Positions 46,508 to 54,828 of a stretch of 64,000 nucleotides of DNA are shown one piece after another. Position 1 is the first letter of the stretch. Each line of letters begins with the position of its first letter. A model generated the notes under the pieces. That model did not search any database. It was not told the DNA's origin and saw only the letters and a list, made by a program, of their open reading frames with translations. Both the position numbers and the translations under genes were made by a program. The DNA lies in assembly GCF_014529945.1 (NCBI RefSeq), contig NZ_JACVFB010000002.1, positions 1,054,001-1,118,000 on the forward strand, written 5' to 3'. The stretch comes from Chitinophaga varians. GTDB lineage: Bacteria > Bacteroidota > Bacteroidia > Chitinophagales > Chitinophagaceae.

Positions 46508-47647
46508 TTATCCGATGGCCTGGTTCAGATCGGCGATCAGGTCGTCCACGTCTTCGATGCCCACACTCAGGCGAATAAGTGAATCGGCCAGTCCGTTTTT
46601 GATTCTCTCTTCACGGGGGATAGATGCGTGCGTCATGCTGGCGGGATGCCCGATCAGCGACTCCACACCGCCCAGGGACTCTGCCAGGGAGAACAGGTGT
46701 GTATGGCTCAACACCCGGTTGGCGGCTGCTATATTATCGTCTTTCAGCGTGAAGGACATCATGCCGCCATAGCCCCGCATCTGACGTTTGGCGATATCGT
46801 GATTGGGATGGTCGGTAAAGCCTGGCCAGTATACTTTGTCCACCTTATCGTGGTTGCGCAGGAAATGAGCGATTTTTTCTCCGTTTTCGCAGTGTCGCTG
46901 CATGCGTACGTGCAGGGTTTTGATGCCACGGAGCACCAGAAAACAATCCTGCGGGCCGGGTACGGCGCCACAGCTGTTTTGTATGAAATACAGTTGTTTG
47001 GCCAGTTCTTCGTTTTTAACGATGATGGCGCCATGCACCACGTCACTGTGCCCGCCCAGGTATTTGGTGGCGGAGTGCAGTACGATGTCTGCGCCCAGGT
47101 CCAGCGGATTTTGCAGGTACGGAGAGGCGAAGGTATTGTCTACGCACAGCAGTATGCCGTTCTTCTGCGCCACCTGCGCCACGGCTGCAATGTCAATGAT
47201 GTTCAACAGTGGGTTGGTGGGCGTCTCCAGCCAGATCATTTTGGTTTTGGGCGTGATGTGTGCTGCCACACCGGCGGCATCACGCATGCCCACAAAAGAG
47301 AACTTAATACCGTAACGCTCAAATACTTTGGTGAAGATGCGGTAGGTGCCGCCATATAAGTCGTTGGTAGCCACAACTTCATCGCCGGGCGACAGCAATT
47401 TCATCACGGCGTCGGTAGCGGCCAGGCCACTGCCGAAATTAATACCATGGGTACCGTTCTCAATGGCAGCCAATGCGTTTTGAAGCGCGTCACGGGTGGG
47501 GTTCTGGGTGCGGGCATATTCGTACCCCTTATGCTCTCCCGGAGCAGTCTGTACATAGGTGGAGGTTTGAAAGATAGGCGTCATAATGGCCCCTGTGGAG
47601 GGATCGGGCGCTACACCTGCGTGTATGAGTTTAGTTCCCAGCTTCAT
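46508..47647 (-). CDS. Cystathionine gamma-synthase or gamma-lyase
   Basis: A 379-residue PLP enzyme of the Cys/Met metabolism family. TPIFQTSTYVQ (24-34), YEYARTQNPTRDALQNALAA, and the PLP-Lys motif SATKYLGGHSDVVHG (Lys near 199) are seen. It either makes cystathionine (gamma-synthase) or degrades it (gamma-lyase); sequence motifs do not separate these here. No other methionine gene lies nearby. Confidence 0.88.
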   Translation of the reverse strand: MKLGTKLIHAGVAPDPSTGAIMTPIFQTSTYVQTAPGEHKGYEYARTQNPTRDALQNALAAIENGTHGINFGSGLAATDAVMKLLSPGDEVVATNDLYGGTYRIFTKVFERYGIKFSFVGMRDAAGVAAHITPKTKMIWLETPTNPLLNIIDIAAVAQVAQKNGILLCVDNTFASPYLQNPLDLGADIVLHSATKYLGGHSDVVHGAIIVKNEELAKQLYFIQNSCGAVPGPQDCFLVLRGIKTLHVRMQRHCENGEKIAHFLRNHDKVDKVYWPGFTDHPNHDIAKRQMRGYGGMMSFTLKDDNIAAANRVLSHTHLFSLAESLGGVESLIGHPASMTHASIPREERIKNGLADSLIRLSVGIEDVDDLIADLNQAIG

Positions 47648-47805
47648 GTCTTAAATATTTTATAATGAACAATTTCTGGTGGTTTTTCAAATATACTCCC
47701 TTTTGTGATGGGAAACATTTTAGCGGACCCGGCAATTATTGTCCAATTTAGCGCTTCAAAAATTGTTGATGGAATGATTTAGCACGCTTACGAACATTTT
47801 TATAT

Positions 47806-47913
47806 CGTTCACCAAATGAACCCTAACGGGTACGGATATTCGATATACATTCGTTCAGGTTTTTCATAGGATATGGTTAAAATTCTTAGGGCGGTAGTCT
47901 TACCGCCCTTTCC
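47806..47913 (+). ncRNA. Multicopy RNA element, copy D
   Basis: CGTTCAC (47806), AAATGAA (47814), box TACATTCG (47846-47853, one mismatch), conserved block from AGG at 47857, then a perfect 8-bp stem 47889-47896 with 47901-47908, loop GTCT and a T-rich tail. Flanking genes are both on the minus strand, so this transcript does not lead into a gene. Confidence 0.65.
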
Positions 47914-47940
47914 TTTTTAAAACAACGTACCCCGTTATAT

Positions 47941-47988
47941 AAAATACGATGGCCCAACGATTTCAATATCGTTGGGCCATCGTATTTT
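47941..47988. terminator. Bidirectional terminator palindrome
   Basis: Perfect 21-bp arms (47941-47961 and 47968-47988) with a TTCAAT loop and A4/T4 ends. It can stop the minus-strand cystathionine transcript's upstream neighbours and the plus-strand element D. Confidence 0.75.
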
Positions 47989-48004
47989 TATCTTGTAGAG
48001 GGTA

Positions 48005-48595
48005 CTATTTTTTCACGCCACCATCTGTCCACCTGATCGGCAGGCTTACGCTTACCTTATCCCAGGCGATAATCAGATTAGCACCGGGATCTCCTTTTTC
48101 AAATACCATGGTGAAGGCGTCCAACGGTGTTTCCAGCGGTGTTACCGGGAGGGCTGTCCTCACCACATCTTTACGTGGATCATATTTGAAAGCGCCCCAG
48201 ATATCTGTTTCCCTGTTGATGATAATAGTCCATGTTTTTTCGGTGGGAATGGCATACATGGTGTACCGTCCTTTAGGAACATTTTTACCAGCGATCACTA
48301 CAGGTCTGAAAAATTCTATCTCTGTGGCTTCGTTGGCGCCCAGTCGCCATATTTTTCCATACTCTTCCAGGTTACCAAAGATCTCTCTGCCTTTTGTCTG
48401 TGGGCGGCTGTAGATAACCCTGGCTACCAGGGTACCGGGTTCTCCCTTCACTTTTACCACATAAGGGTACATGGGTGGGTAGTAGGCCATGTCCATGGGG
48501 CTGGCATCGAGTGGTGGTAATTTTTTATCCTGAGCTCCTGCGTTGGCGGTGAATACTCCGAGTGCAAAGGCTAAAATGATGGCTTTTTTAAACAT
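48005..48595 (-). CDS. DUF2911 exported protein
   Basis: A 196-residue exported protein. The signal peptide cleaves near NAGAQD. DUF2911 hallmarks: VKVKGEPGTLVARVIYSRPQTKGREIFG, YGKIWRLGANEATEIEFF and KGRYTMYAIPTEKTWTIIINRE. Function unknown. The start at 48595 gives the signal peptide; a longer frame to 48637 does not. Confidence 0.88.
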   Translation of the reverse strand: MFKKAIILAFALGVFTANAGAQDKKLPPLDASPMDMAYYPPMYPYVVKVKGEPGTLVARVIYSRPQTKGREIFGNLEEYGKIWRLGANEATEIEFFRPVVIAGKNVPKGRYTMYAIPTEKTWTIIINRETDIWGAFKYDPRKDVVRTALPVTPLETPLDAFTMVFEKGDPGANLIIAWDKVSVSLPIRWTDGGVKK

Positions 48596-48691
48596 CCTGT
48601 GAGCTTTATTTTCTTTTAAAACAATTTGCGGCCCCAAACCTAGAAATTTTTAGTGAATCGGGAAAGTAACCTCCGTGTCTTTAACAGGCCC

Positions 48692-49288
48692 TTAGTGGTT
48701 TTCGTTTTGTAACAAACTTTCCACATATGTCTGGAGTGCCGGGAAAAAGGCCTGATAACAGTCTTTTAATGCCTCGTAATGTTCAAGGAAGATAGCAAAA
48801 ATAACGGCAGGACTGCTTGCTAATCCTTTGGCCCGTGCGCTGATACCCCGGAACGCCCGCTCCATGCCATCGTTACCGCGGTAATTATACAGCCAGTTGT
48901 ATTGCCGCATGTATTCAAACATCTCCAGAAATCTTGCCGGCAGGGCTTCTTCCTGATGGGTAATCACATCATATACTTCTTTGGAGAAATCATACAGGCT
49001 CTCTTCCGGGAAACGGGTACTGTCTGTCGCCAGAAAATGATCATATACCAGATCGGTAAATACACCACTGTAAAGGCCGCATGCCGGACGGAAAAAGGAT
49101 TTGGCCTCACCAGTAACGGCATGTTGATCGGTAAAAGTATCAATAGCCCGGTGCAGCCGGATACCCCGTTGCACGTCGGCGCTGTAAAGTGCCAGCTGTT
49201 GCCGGCCTTTGACATAATCCGCGATCAGGTTGCCGGTGATGAGTGCCGGCTGGTGAAAGGAAAGGTAAGCGTGTGCCAGATAGTTCAT
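48692..49288 (-). CDS. acpH: ACP phosphodiesterase (AcpH, DUF479)
   Basis: A 198-residue protein of the HD-like ACP hydrolase family: MNYLAHAYLSFHQPALITGNLIADYVKG is diagnostic and the VQRGIRLHRAIDTFTDQH and DLVYDHFLATD motifs supply the His/Asp metal ligands. It removes the phosphopantetheine from acyl carrier protein. It stands alone between two intergenic stretches. Confidence 0.88.
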   Translation of the reverse strand: MNYLAHAYLSFHQPALITGNLIADYVKGRQQLALYSADVQRGIRLHRAIDTFTDQHAVTGEAKSFFRPACGLYSGVFTDLVYDHFLATDSTRFPEESLYDFSKEVYDVITHQEEALPARFLEMFEYMRQYNWLYNYRGNDGMERAFRGISARAKGLASSPAVIFAIFLEHYEALKDCYQAFFPALQTYVESLLQNENH

Positions 49289-49644
49289 AATAAAGCCTTT
49301 CTGATGTTTTAACCAGACAAATGTAACAATCGTTTTGCCATTGATAGTCAGTGCTTACCGGTTTTCACGTTGGACCACATTTCTTATCCACTTTAACACA
49401 ACCTTAACACACGCCCATGCAACATTGGCAAGGTGGCACCAACAAACAGGCCATGGCTGCGGGAGATGCGCAGTTGTCCGCCACCGGCCAGCCGGACGTC
49501 CGATAGCGGATACGCCAAGTTATCAAGTGCCTCCACCAGTAAAGTATGCCTTGACCAACCATCCATTCCCGTCGTAGTTTTGAGTCATCAAAGCAAAAAA
49601 CCAACACAAAAAAACTTTTAAAAACCTCTTAAATTTTTTCCGCC
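49289..49644. other. Gene-free 356-bp region
   Basis: It holds a promoter for the PepSY-like gene (TTG at 49551 and TAGTTTTG at 49575-49582) and nothing else convincing. Short frames here have unlikely composition. Confidence 0.6.
49551..49582 (+). promoter_or_regulatory. Promoter of PepSY-like gene
   Basis: TTG at 49551-49553, a 21-bp spacer and an exact TAGTTTTG at 49575-49582. The TSS is near 49588, about 57 nt before the ATG. Confidence 0.5.
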
Positions 49645-50097
49645 ATGAAAAAATTAATCCTTTTGATGAGTGCAGCATTACTGCTTACTGCAGGCGCCCT
49701 CTTTGCAAATCCGTACGAAACTAAAGTCAATAGCAAAATAGAACACTCTTTCAGTGAAACTTTTGCCGGAGCCAGCGAAGTGAAATGGTATACCGATGAT
49801 AACAAAACCTTCACGGCCAAATTCAACATGCGCAGCAGCAAAGTAACTGCCTTCTTCGACGATGCAGGCACCCTGCTGGCCACTTCCCGCTACCTGGAGC
49901 CTGAACAACTCCCATTGGCACTGACTTCCAGGATCAATAAAAGATATGCGAAAGACAGCATCTATTGTATCGTGGAATATGCTGCCAACGGTAATATTGT
50001 ATACTTTATCACCCTCGAAGGAAAAGATACCTGGACCGTATTAAAAGCAGATGGATCTGGTAGCACCAGCGTTCAGAGCCGTCTCAAAAAAGCCTAG
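49645..50097 (+). CDS. PepSY-like (BLIP-like) exported protein
   Basis: A 150-residue protein with a signal peptide (cleavage near LFANP). The domain reads VNSKIEHSFSETFAGASEVKWYTDDNKTFTAKF and then the YAKDSIYCIVEYAANGNIVYFITLEG strand-turn-strand, typical of the putative beta-lactamase-inhibitor-like PepSY fold (DUF2874-type) common in Bacteroidetes. Its role is unknown. Confidence 0.75.
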   Translation: MKKLILLMSAALLLTAGALFANPYETKVNSKIEHSFSETFAGASEVKWYTDDNKTFTAKFNMRSSKVTAFFDDAGTLLATSRYLEPEQLPLALTSRINKRYAKDSIYCIVEYAANGNIVYFITLEGKDTWTVLKADGSGSTSVQSRLKKA

Positions 50098-50201
50098 TTT
50101 TAGTTGTGCTTTCCGTTTGATTGAAATGAACAGGTCTGTGGGCGCCGCCACGGACCTTTCTCTTTTATAGCCCCCTCTCCTTTTGCCTTGGAAAATTATC
50201 T

Positions 50202-50209
50202 TAACTTTG
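50202..50209 (+). promoter_or_regulatory. -7 promoter box for deoxyhypusine synthase-like gene
   Basis: TAACTTTG matches TAnnTTTG exactly, 55 bp before the ATG. A TTTG at 50182-50185 lies 16 bp upstream as -33. Confidence 0.45.
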
Positions 50210-50263
50210 CCAGCTGTTAAGGCTTTATGAGCCAGGCTGTTAATGTATAAATGATTAAATGAC

Positions 50264-51238
50264 ATGAATAAGGGACCCATTTCTCAATTTATCCAGCACC
50301 ATTACCGCCACTTTAATGCTGCTGCATTGGTGGATGCTGCCAAAGGATACGAAACACATTTACTGGAAGGCGGTAAAATGATGGTAACATTGGCCGGTGC
50401 TATGAGTACGGCCGAGCTGGGCATTTCTTTCGCTGAAATGATCCGTCAGGGCAAAGTAGACATCATCTCCTGTACCGGCGCTAACCTGGAAGAGGATATC
50501 ATGAACCTGGTAGCACACACCCACTACAAAAGAGTGCCTAACTACCGTGACCTGAGCCCGCAGGAAGAATGGGACCTCCTGGAACAAGGCTTTAACCGCG
50601 TTACCGATACCTGTATTCCTGAAGAAGAGGCTTTCCGCCGTATCCAGAAACATATCCACAAAATCTGGAAAGACGCAGAAGATGCCGGTGAACGTTATTT
50701 CCCGCATGAGTTCATGTACAAACTGCTGCTGAGCGGTGTCATGAAAGAAAACTATGAAATCGATCCTAAAAACAGCTGGATGCTGGCTGCTGCGGAGAAA
50801 AATATTCCTATCATCGTTCCGGGATGGGAAGATAGCACCATGGGTAACATCTTCGCTTCTTACTGCATCAAAGGTGAACTGAAAGCTTCTACCATGAAGA
50901 GCGGTATTGAATACATGATATTCCTGTCTGACTGGTACCGTAAAAACTCCGGTGGTAAAGGCGTTGGCTTCTTCCAGATCGGTGGTGGTATCGCAGGTGA
51001 CTTCCCGATCTGTGTGGTGCCGATGATGTACCAGGACCTGGAATGGACAGACGTTCCTTTCTGGAGCTATTTCTGCCAGATCTCCGACTCTACTACTTCT
51101 TACGGTTCCTATTCCGGCGCTGTTCCCAACGAGAAAATCACCTGGGGCAAACTGGATATACATACGCCTAAGTTCATCGTGGAATCAGATGCTACTATCG
51201 TAGCACCGCTGATCTTCTCTTACGTACTGGGCTGGTAA
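50264..51238 (+). CDS. Deoxyhypusine synthase family protein
   Basis: A 324-residue protein of the deoxyhypusine synthase family. The NAD-binding segment GGKMMVTLAGAMSTAELGISFAEM, the DIISCTGANLEEDIMNLVAHTHYKR motif and the GIAGDFPICVVPM region are conserved, and the active-site loop GSYSGAVPNEKITWGKLD keeps the lysine of the eukaryotic enzyme (WGK, near residue 297). Bacteria lack the eIF5A substrate, so the reaction is likely to be another spermidine- or putrescine-dependent transfer. It stands alone with its own promoter and terminator. Confidence 0.9.
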   Translation: MNKGPISQFIQHHYRHFNAAALVDAAKGYETHLLEGGKMMVTLAGAMSTAELGISFAEMIRQGKVDIISCTGANLEEDIMNLVAHTHYKRVPNYRDLSPQEEWDLLEQGFNRVTDTCIPEEEAFRRIQKHIHKIWKDAEDAGERYFPHEFMYKLLLSGVMKENYEIDPKNSWMLAAAEKNIPIIVPGWEDSTMGNIFASYCIKGELKASTMKSGIEYMIFLSDWYRKNSGGKGVGFFQIGGGIAGDFPICVVPMMYQDLEWTDVPFWSYFCQISDSTTSYGSYSGAVPNEKITWGKLDIHTPKFIVESDATIVAPLIFSYVLGW

Positions 51239-51261
51239 TAAAAGCATTTAGGGATTTTTTG

Positions 51262-51318
51262 ATTTAGGGATTTAGTTATTTGGAGTTCTTCCGGATAATT
51301 GAATCCCTAAATTTTTTC
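51262..51318 (+). terminator. Terminator after deoxyhypusine synthase-like gene
   Basis: ATTTAGGGATT (51262-51272) pairs with AATCCCTAAAT (51302-51312), followed by TTTTTT. A second partial copy of the first arm lies at 51247-51258. Confidence 0.7.
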
Positions 51319-51369
51319 TTCCCCAAAAACTATTTGCTGATCAGTTTAGATACCTGAATAACAGTGTAA

Positions 51370-51389
51370 CCCAGGGCTTCAGCCCTGGG
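51370..51389. repeat. REP-like short hairpin
   Basis: CCCAGGGC-TTCA-GCCCTGGG, a perfect 8-bp stem with a TTCA loop, lies 3 bp from the stop codon of hemW. This sequence type is common as a dispersed hairpin in Bacteroidetes and other phyla. Confidence 0.6.
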
Positions 51390-51392
51390 GAC

Positions 51393-52517
51393 TTAAATGA
51401 ACAAATCTGCTGCGATGCCGTCTGCAAACAGCCGCCCGGCCTTAGTGAGCCGCAGTGTTTCGCCCTGATATTCCATCCATCCTTTTGCGATCAATGCCTT
51501 GCTTTCCCGCTGTAGCCGAAGGCTTTGATCTGCGCCGAATTTTTCCGCCACCCATTCCAGGTTACAGCCAGCGGAAGTGCGCAGGGAAGTCATAATGTAT
51601 TCATTGAACTGCATCGCTGTGGTGAGACTTTCTATTTCTGCTGGTACTTCTCCAGCGGTGATACGTTTGATATATGCAGCGTTGTTGGCAACGTTCCACT
51701 GGCGCGAGTGGCCATTGAAAGAGTGAGCGGAAGGGCCGATGCCGAGATAGGACCTGCCCTGCCAGTAGCTGCTGTTATGCCGCGAATGCCAGCCGGGCAG
51801 CGAGAAATTGGAGATTTCGTAATGCTCGTAGCCGGCAGCCTCCAGCCATTGCATCAGCTGCTCAAAATGACGGGCAGCTTTGTCCGGATCGGTAGCTTCC
51901 ATTTTCTTCCTACGGATGAAATGGTCCAGCGCGGTGCCGGGTTCCACGGTGAGCGCGTAGCAGGACAGATGCGGGACACCCAGGGCAATGGCCTGCTCCA
52001 CATTTTGCCGCCATCCTTCGTCGGTGAGCGTGGGGCCGCCATAGATGAGGTCTATCGTGATGTTGCGAAATCCGAGTTGTTGCGCCTGGACGATACAGTC
52101 CAGCGCCTGCCGGCTGTTATGCGCACGGTTCATCCATTGGAGGTCGGCCTCATGGAACGACTGTATCCCGATGCTGAGCCGGTTGATACCGGCATCGCGG
52201 AGCGATTGTAGTTTGGCCATGTCCAGATCGTCGGGATTGGCTTCCAGCGTGATTTCCGCGTCAGGCGCCACCTCGAAGGTGCTGTGCAGGCGGGAAAGCA
52301 GCAGCTGCAGTTCCGCGGTACTAAGTAAACTGGGCGTGCCGCCGCCAAAGTAGATGGTCTCTATCCGTTCGCCACCGAGGTAGTCCTTTTGCAGGTCGAT
52401 TTCCTGCAGGAGGCATTGCACCATCTCCGCTTTGCGGGCCAGCGAGGTGGAAAAATGGAAATTGCAGTAGTAACAAGCCTGCTTACAAAAGGGAATATGT
52501 AAATAAATTCCGGCCAT
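51393..52517 (-). CDS. hemW: Radical SAM protein HemW
   Basis: A 374-residue radical SAM enzyme. The cluster motif CxxxCxxC is CKQACYYC, within HIPFCKQACYYCNFHFS near residues 7-23. GGGTPSLL is the SAM-binding glycine motif, and LSIGIQSFHEADLQWMNRAHN is typical. HemW is a heme chaperone for respiratory cytochromes, though homologues are often called coproporphyrinogen III dehydrogenase. The large respiratory cluster in this window fits a need for heme delivery. Confidence 0.9.
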   Translation of the reverse strand: MAGIYLHIPFCKQACYYCNFHFSTSLARKAEMVQCLLQEIDLQKDYLGGERIETIYFGGGTPSLLSTAELQLLLSRLHSTFEVAPDAEITLEANPDDLDMAKLQSLRDAGINRLSIGIQSFHEADLQWMNRAHNSRQALDCIVQAQQLGFRNITIDLIYGGPTLTDEGWRQNVEQAIALGVPHLSCYALTVEPGTALDHFIRRKKMEATDPDKAARHFEQLMQWLEAAGYEHYEISNFSLPGWHSRHNSSYWQGRSYLGIGPSAHSFNGHSRQWNVANNAAYIKRITAGEVPAEIESLTTAMQFNEYIMTSLRTSAGCNLEWVAEKFGADQSLRLQRESKALIAKGWMEYQGETLRLTKAGRLFADGIAADLFI

Positions 52518-52577
52518 GAACGTTTTTTATAATAGCCTGCTGTTGCCGTTTTGCGGGTCAACTATGGACTATTTTAA

Positions 52578-52585
52578 TATCTTTG
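52578..52585 (+). promoter_or_regulatory. -7 promoter box for DUF4271-hemD operon
   Basis: TATCTTTG matches TAnnTTTG exactly and would give a TSS near 52591. Confidence 0.45.
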
Positions 52586-52698
52586 CAAACAGCAAAATTA
52601 CGTTTCAGTTTTGTTATGTGAACAGGACGGTGTTAATTGCCCCCTGGTTAGTGTGGTGAGGGGCACACGTTGAAATTGGAAAACCGATTAAAAAGTCA

Positions 52699-53781
52699 TT
52701 GCAAAATATTTTCCTGGTGCGCAACTGGTTATTGTTTCTATTTATTTTCAGCTACTTACCGATCATGGCACAAACAGCGGACAGTACTGCTGTGCCTGCC
52801 CCTGTAAAAAAGAAACCTGCGGCTACCCGTGTGGTGCCTGATTCGCTTCGTCCGAAGCCGCGGCCGGCTGCCGTGGCGGTGAAAAAGGACACGGTGCGTA
52901 CCATCAGGAAAGACACTGTCAGAACAGCTGCGGTACCAGCTACCGCCGCAGTGCCGGTGGACACGAGCGCGCATAAAACCGACAGCGCCGCGCTGGCGGC
53001 TGCCTCCAGGCCCAAGCCGATATCCGAATATGACCTGTACATGAAGAAGCTGGCGCAGGAAAATATATTCCTGAAGCCAGGCAGGCCTGTTTTCAGGGAT
53101 ACGAATACCATCCGGCCTTTTCGTGATATGGACTGGCTGGTATATCTGGTAGGCGGTATATTGCTGCTGCTGAGCATTATCCGGCTGTCTTATACCAAGT
53201 ATTTTGTGGACCTGTTCCGGGCTTTCTTTAATCCCACGCTGAGCCAGCGCCAGCTGAAAGACCAGCTGTCACAGGCGCCTTTCCCGAATATGTTGCTTAA
53301 TACCTTTTTTGCGGTGTCGCTGGGGGTATATCTTTACCTGGTATTGTACCGGCAGCAGGTGTTTCCTCAGGCGGAGCCATGGTTGCTGATCCCAGGTCTG
53401 ATTGTTCTGGTGGCGGCTGTTTATGGGATCAAATATGTGATGCTCCGTTTCTGTGGCTGGTTGTTTGGCAACAGCGAGCTGGCCGATGCCTATATCTTTA
53501 TTCTGTACCTGATCAATAAAATTCTGGGGGTGCTTTTAGTGCCGTTCCTGGTGGTGTTGGCGTTTTGTGACGTGGAAATTGCCCGGACTTTCCTCTATAT
53601 TTCGATATTTTTTATAGTATTACTGGTTGTCTACCGATATATTAGATCTTATTCTTTGGTTAGGCAGTACCTATCCTTCAGTAAATTGCATTTTTTTCTT
53701 TACCTTTGCGCATTCGAAGTAGCGCCGGTGCTAATATTAACAAAGGTGCTGCTGAATATCTGGTTAACTGGTAATCCTTGA
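52699..53781 (+). CDS. DUF4271 membrane protein
   Basis: A 360-residue protein with a signal peptide (cleavage near IMAQ), a Pro/Lys/Ala-rich periplasmic linker (about 28-110) and a C-terminal membrane domain of about six to seven helices (VYLVGGILLLLSIIRLSY onward), the DUF4271 architecture. Function unknown; the family is often next to hemD in Bacteroidetes, as here (36 bp before it). The only reasonable start is TTG at 52699, since an in-frame TGA lies upstream and no ATG precedes the signal peptide. Confidence 0.8.
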   Translation: MQNIFLVRNWLLFLFIFSYLPIMAQTADSTAVPAPVKKKPAATRVVPDSLRPKPRPAAVAVKKDTVRTIRKDTVRTAAVPATAAVPVDTSAHKTDSAALAAASRPKPISEYDLYMKKLAQENIFLKPGRPVFRDTNTIRPFRDMDWLVYLVGGILLLLSIIRLSYTKYFVDLFRAFFNPTLSQRQLKDQLSQAPFPNMLLNTFFAVSLGVYLYLVLYRQQVFPQAEPWLLIPGLIVLVAAVYGIKYVMLRFCGWLFGNSELADAYIFILYLINKILGVLLVPFLVVLAFCDVEIARTFLYISIFFIVLLVVYRYIRSYSLVRQYLSFSKLHFFLYLCAFEVAPVLILTKVLLNIWLTGNP

Positions 53782-53817
53782 TTATCGCCTATTGTTAACA
53801 CAAGAGCATAAAAAAGT

Positions 53818-54609
53818 ATGATTAAAGGCGGGCCAAAAAAAGATTTGCAAGGTAAACAAATTCAGTCAATCCTAATTTCTCAACCTAAGCCTGAAACAGA
53901 AAAGTCTCCCTATTTTGATCTGGCAAAGAAGTTCAACGTAAAACTGGACTTTTATCCATTCATCAGGGTGGAAGGCTTACCCGCTAAGGAGTTTCGGAAA
54001 CAGAAAATTGACATCCTGGCTTTCACGGCAGTAATTTTTACCAGTCGTAATGCGGTGGATCACTTTTTCCGGATCTGTGAAGAAATGAAGGTTAAAGTAT
54101 CGCAGGACTGCAAGTACTTTTGTATCACGGAAGCAGTTGCACTATACCTGCAGAAATTCATTCTCTATCGTAAGCGGAAGGTGTTTTACGGAGCTGACGG
54201 TTCTACCAAAGGTGTACTGGAAGTAATGAACAAACACCGGGACAATGAGAAGTTCCTCTTCCCCAGTTCAGACAGTCAGAAAAAGGACATTGAGGAATGG
54301 TTGAAAACAAACAAATGTGAGTATGCCACAGCGACCCTTTATAAAACCGTTTCCAACGATGTAAAGGAGATCCTGGGCAAAACGAACTACGACATGATCG
54401 TGTTTTTCAGTCCTTCCGGCGTGAAGTCATTATTTGAAAACATGCCTTCTTTTGAGCAAAACGGAACACGTATCGGAGCTTTCGGGCCTACTACGTCGGC
54501 AGCGGTGGAAGAAGCAGGATTAAGACTGGATGTGAAAGCGCCGGCTCCGCAAGCACCGTCTATGGCGGCTGCACTGGACCAGTACCTCGCAGGTCTCAAC
54601 AAAAAATAA
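53818..54609 (+). CDS. hemD: Uroporphyrinogen-III synthase
   Basis: A 263-residue HemD-family protein. The family is poorly conserved, but FTSRNAVDHFF (about 81-91), YFCITEAVALYLQKF, FLFPSSDSQKKDIEEWL and FFSPSGVKSLFENM are the expected segments of its two-lobed fold. It cyclises hydroxymethylbilane to uroporphyrinogen III in tetrapyrrole synthesis, feeding the hemes of the cytochromes. It follows DUF4271 in a likely operon and ends at a strong terminator. Confidence 0.85.
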   Translation: MIKGGPKKDLQGKQIQSILISQPKPETEKSPYFDLAKKFNVKLDFYPFIRVEGLPAKEFRKQKIDILAFTAVIFTSRNAVDHFFRICEEMKVKVSQDCKYFCITEAVALYLQKFILYRKRKVFYGADGSTKGVLEVMNKHRDNEKFLFPSSDSQKKDIEEWLKTNKCEYATATLYKTVSNDVKEILGKTNYDMIVFFSPSGVKSLFENMPSFEQNGTRIGAFGPTTSAAVEEAGLRLDVKAPAPQAPSMAAALDQYLAGLNKK

Positions 54610-54639
54610 GCGAAAATGTGTGTCGCATAAATAGTTTAC

Positions 54640-54670
54640 CAGGGATGGCAATAGCCATCCCTGATTTTTT
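54640..54670 (+). terminator. hemD terminator
   Basis: CAGGGATGGC (54640-54649) pairs with GCCATCCCTG (54654-54663) around AATA, followed by ATTTTTT. Confidence 0.85.
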
Positions 54671-54828
54671 ACTGCGAAGCGGCCGCAGCAGCTACTCTCC
54701 TCCCCTTATGCTGCGCTCCTCAAAAAATATTTTACGGAACTGGTAATTCTGTCAAAATCTTTTTATTCTTGTAGCCTGTATCGTTATCAGTCAACACTAT
54801 TCCAGTTTCAACCAATTAAGCGGAATCC

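Larger units (their letters stand above)
47648..48004. other. Gene-free 357-bp region with element D and a terminator
   Basis: The region contains the promoter side of the cystathionine gene, RNA element copy D (47806-47913) on the plus strand and a 21-bp terminator palindrome (47941-47988). No ORF is credible. Confidence 0.7.

Noticed and set aside
49335..49577. 80-codon frame in the gap before the PepSY-like gene
   Set aside because: It overlaps the likely promoter and its Arg/His/Pro-rich composition is unlike a real protein here.
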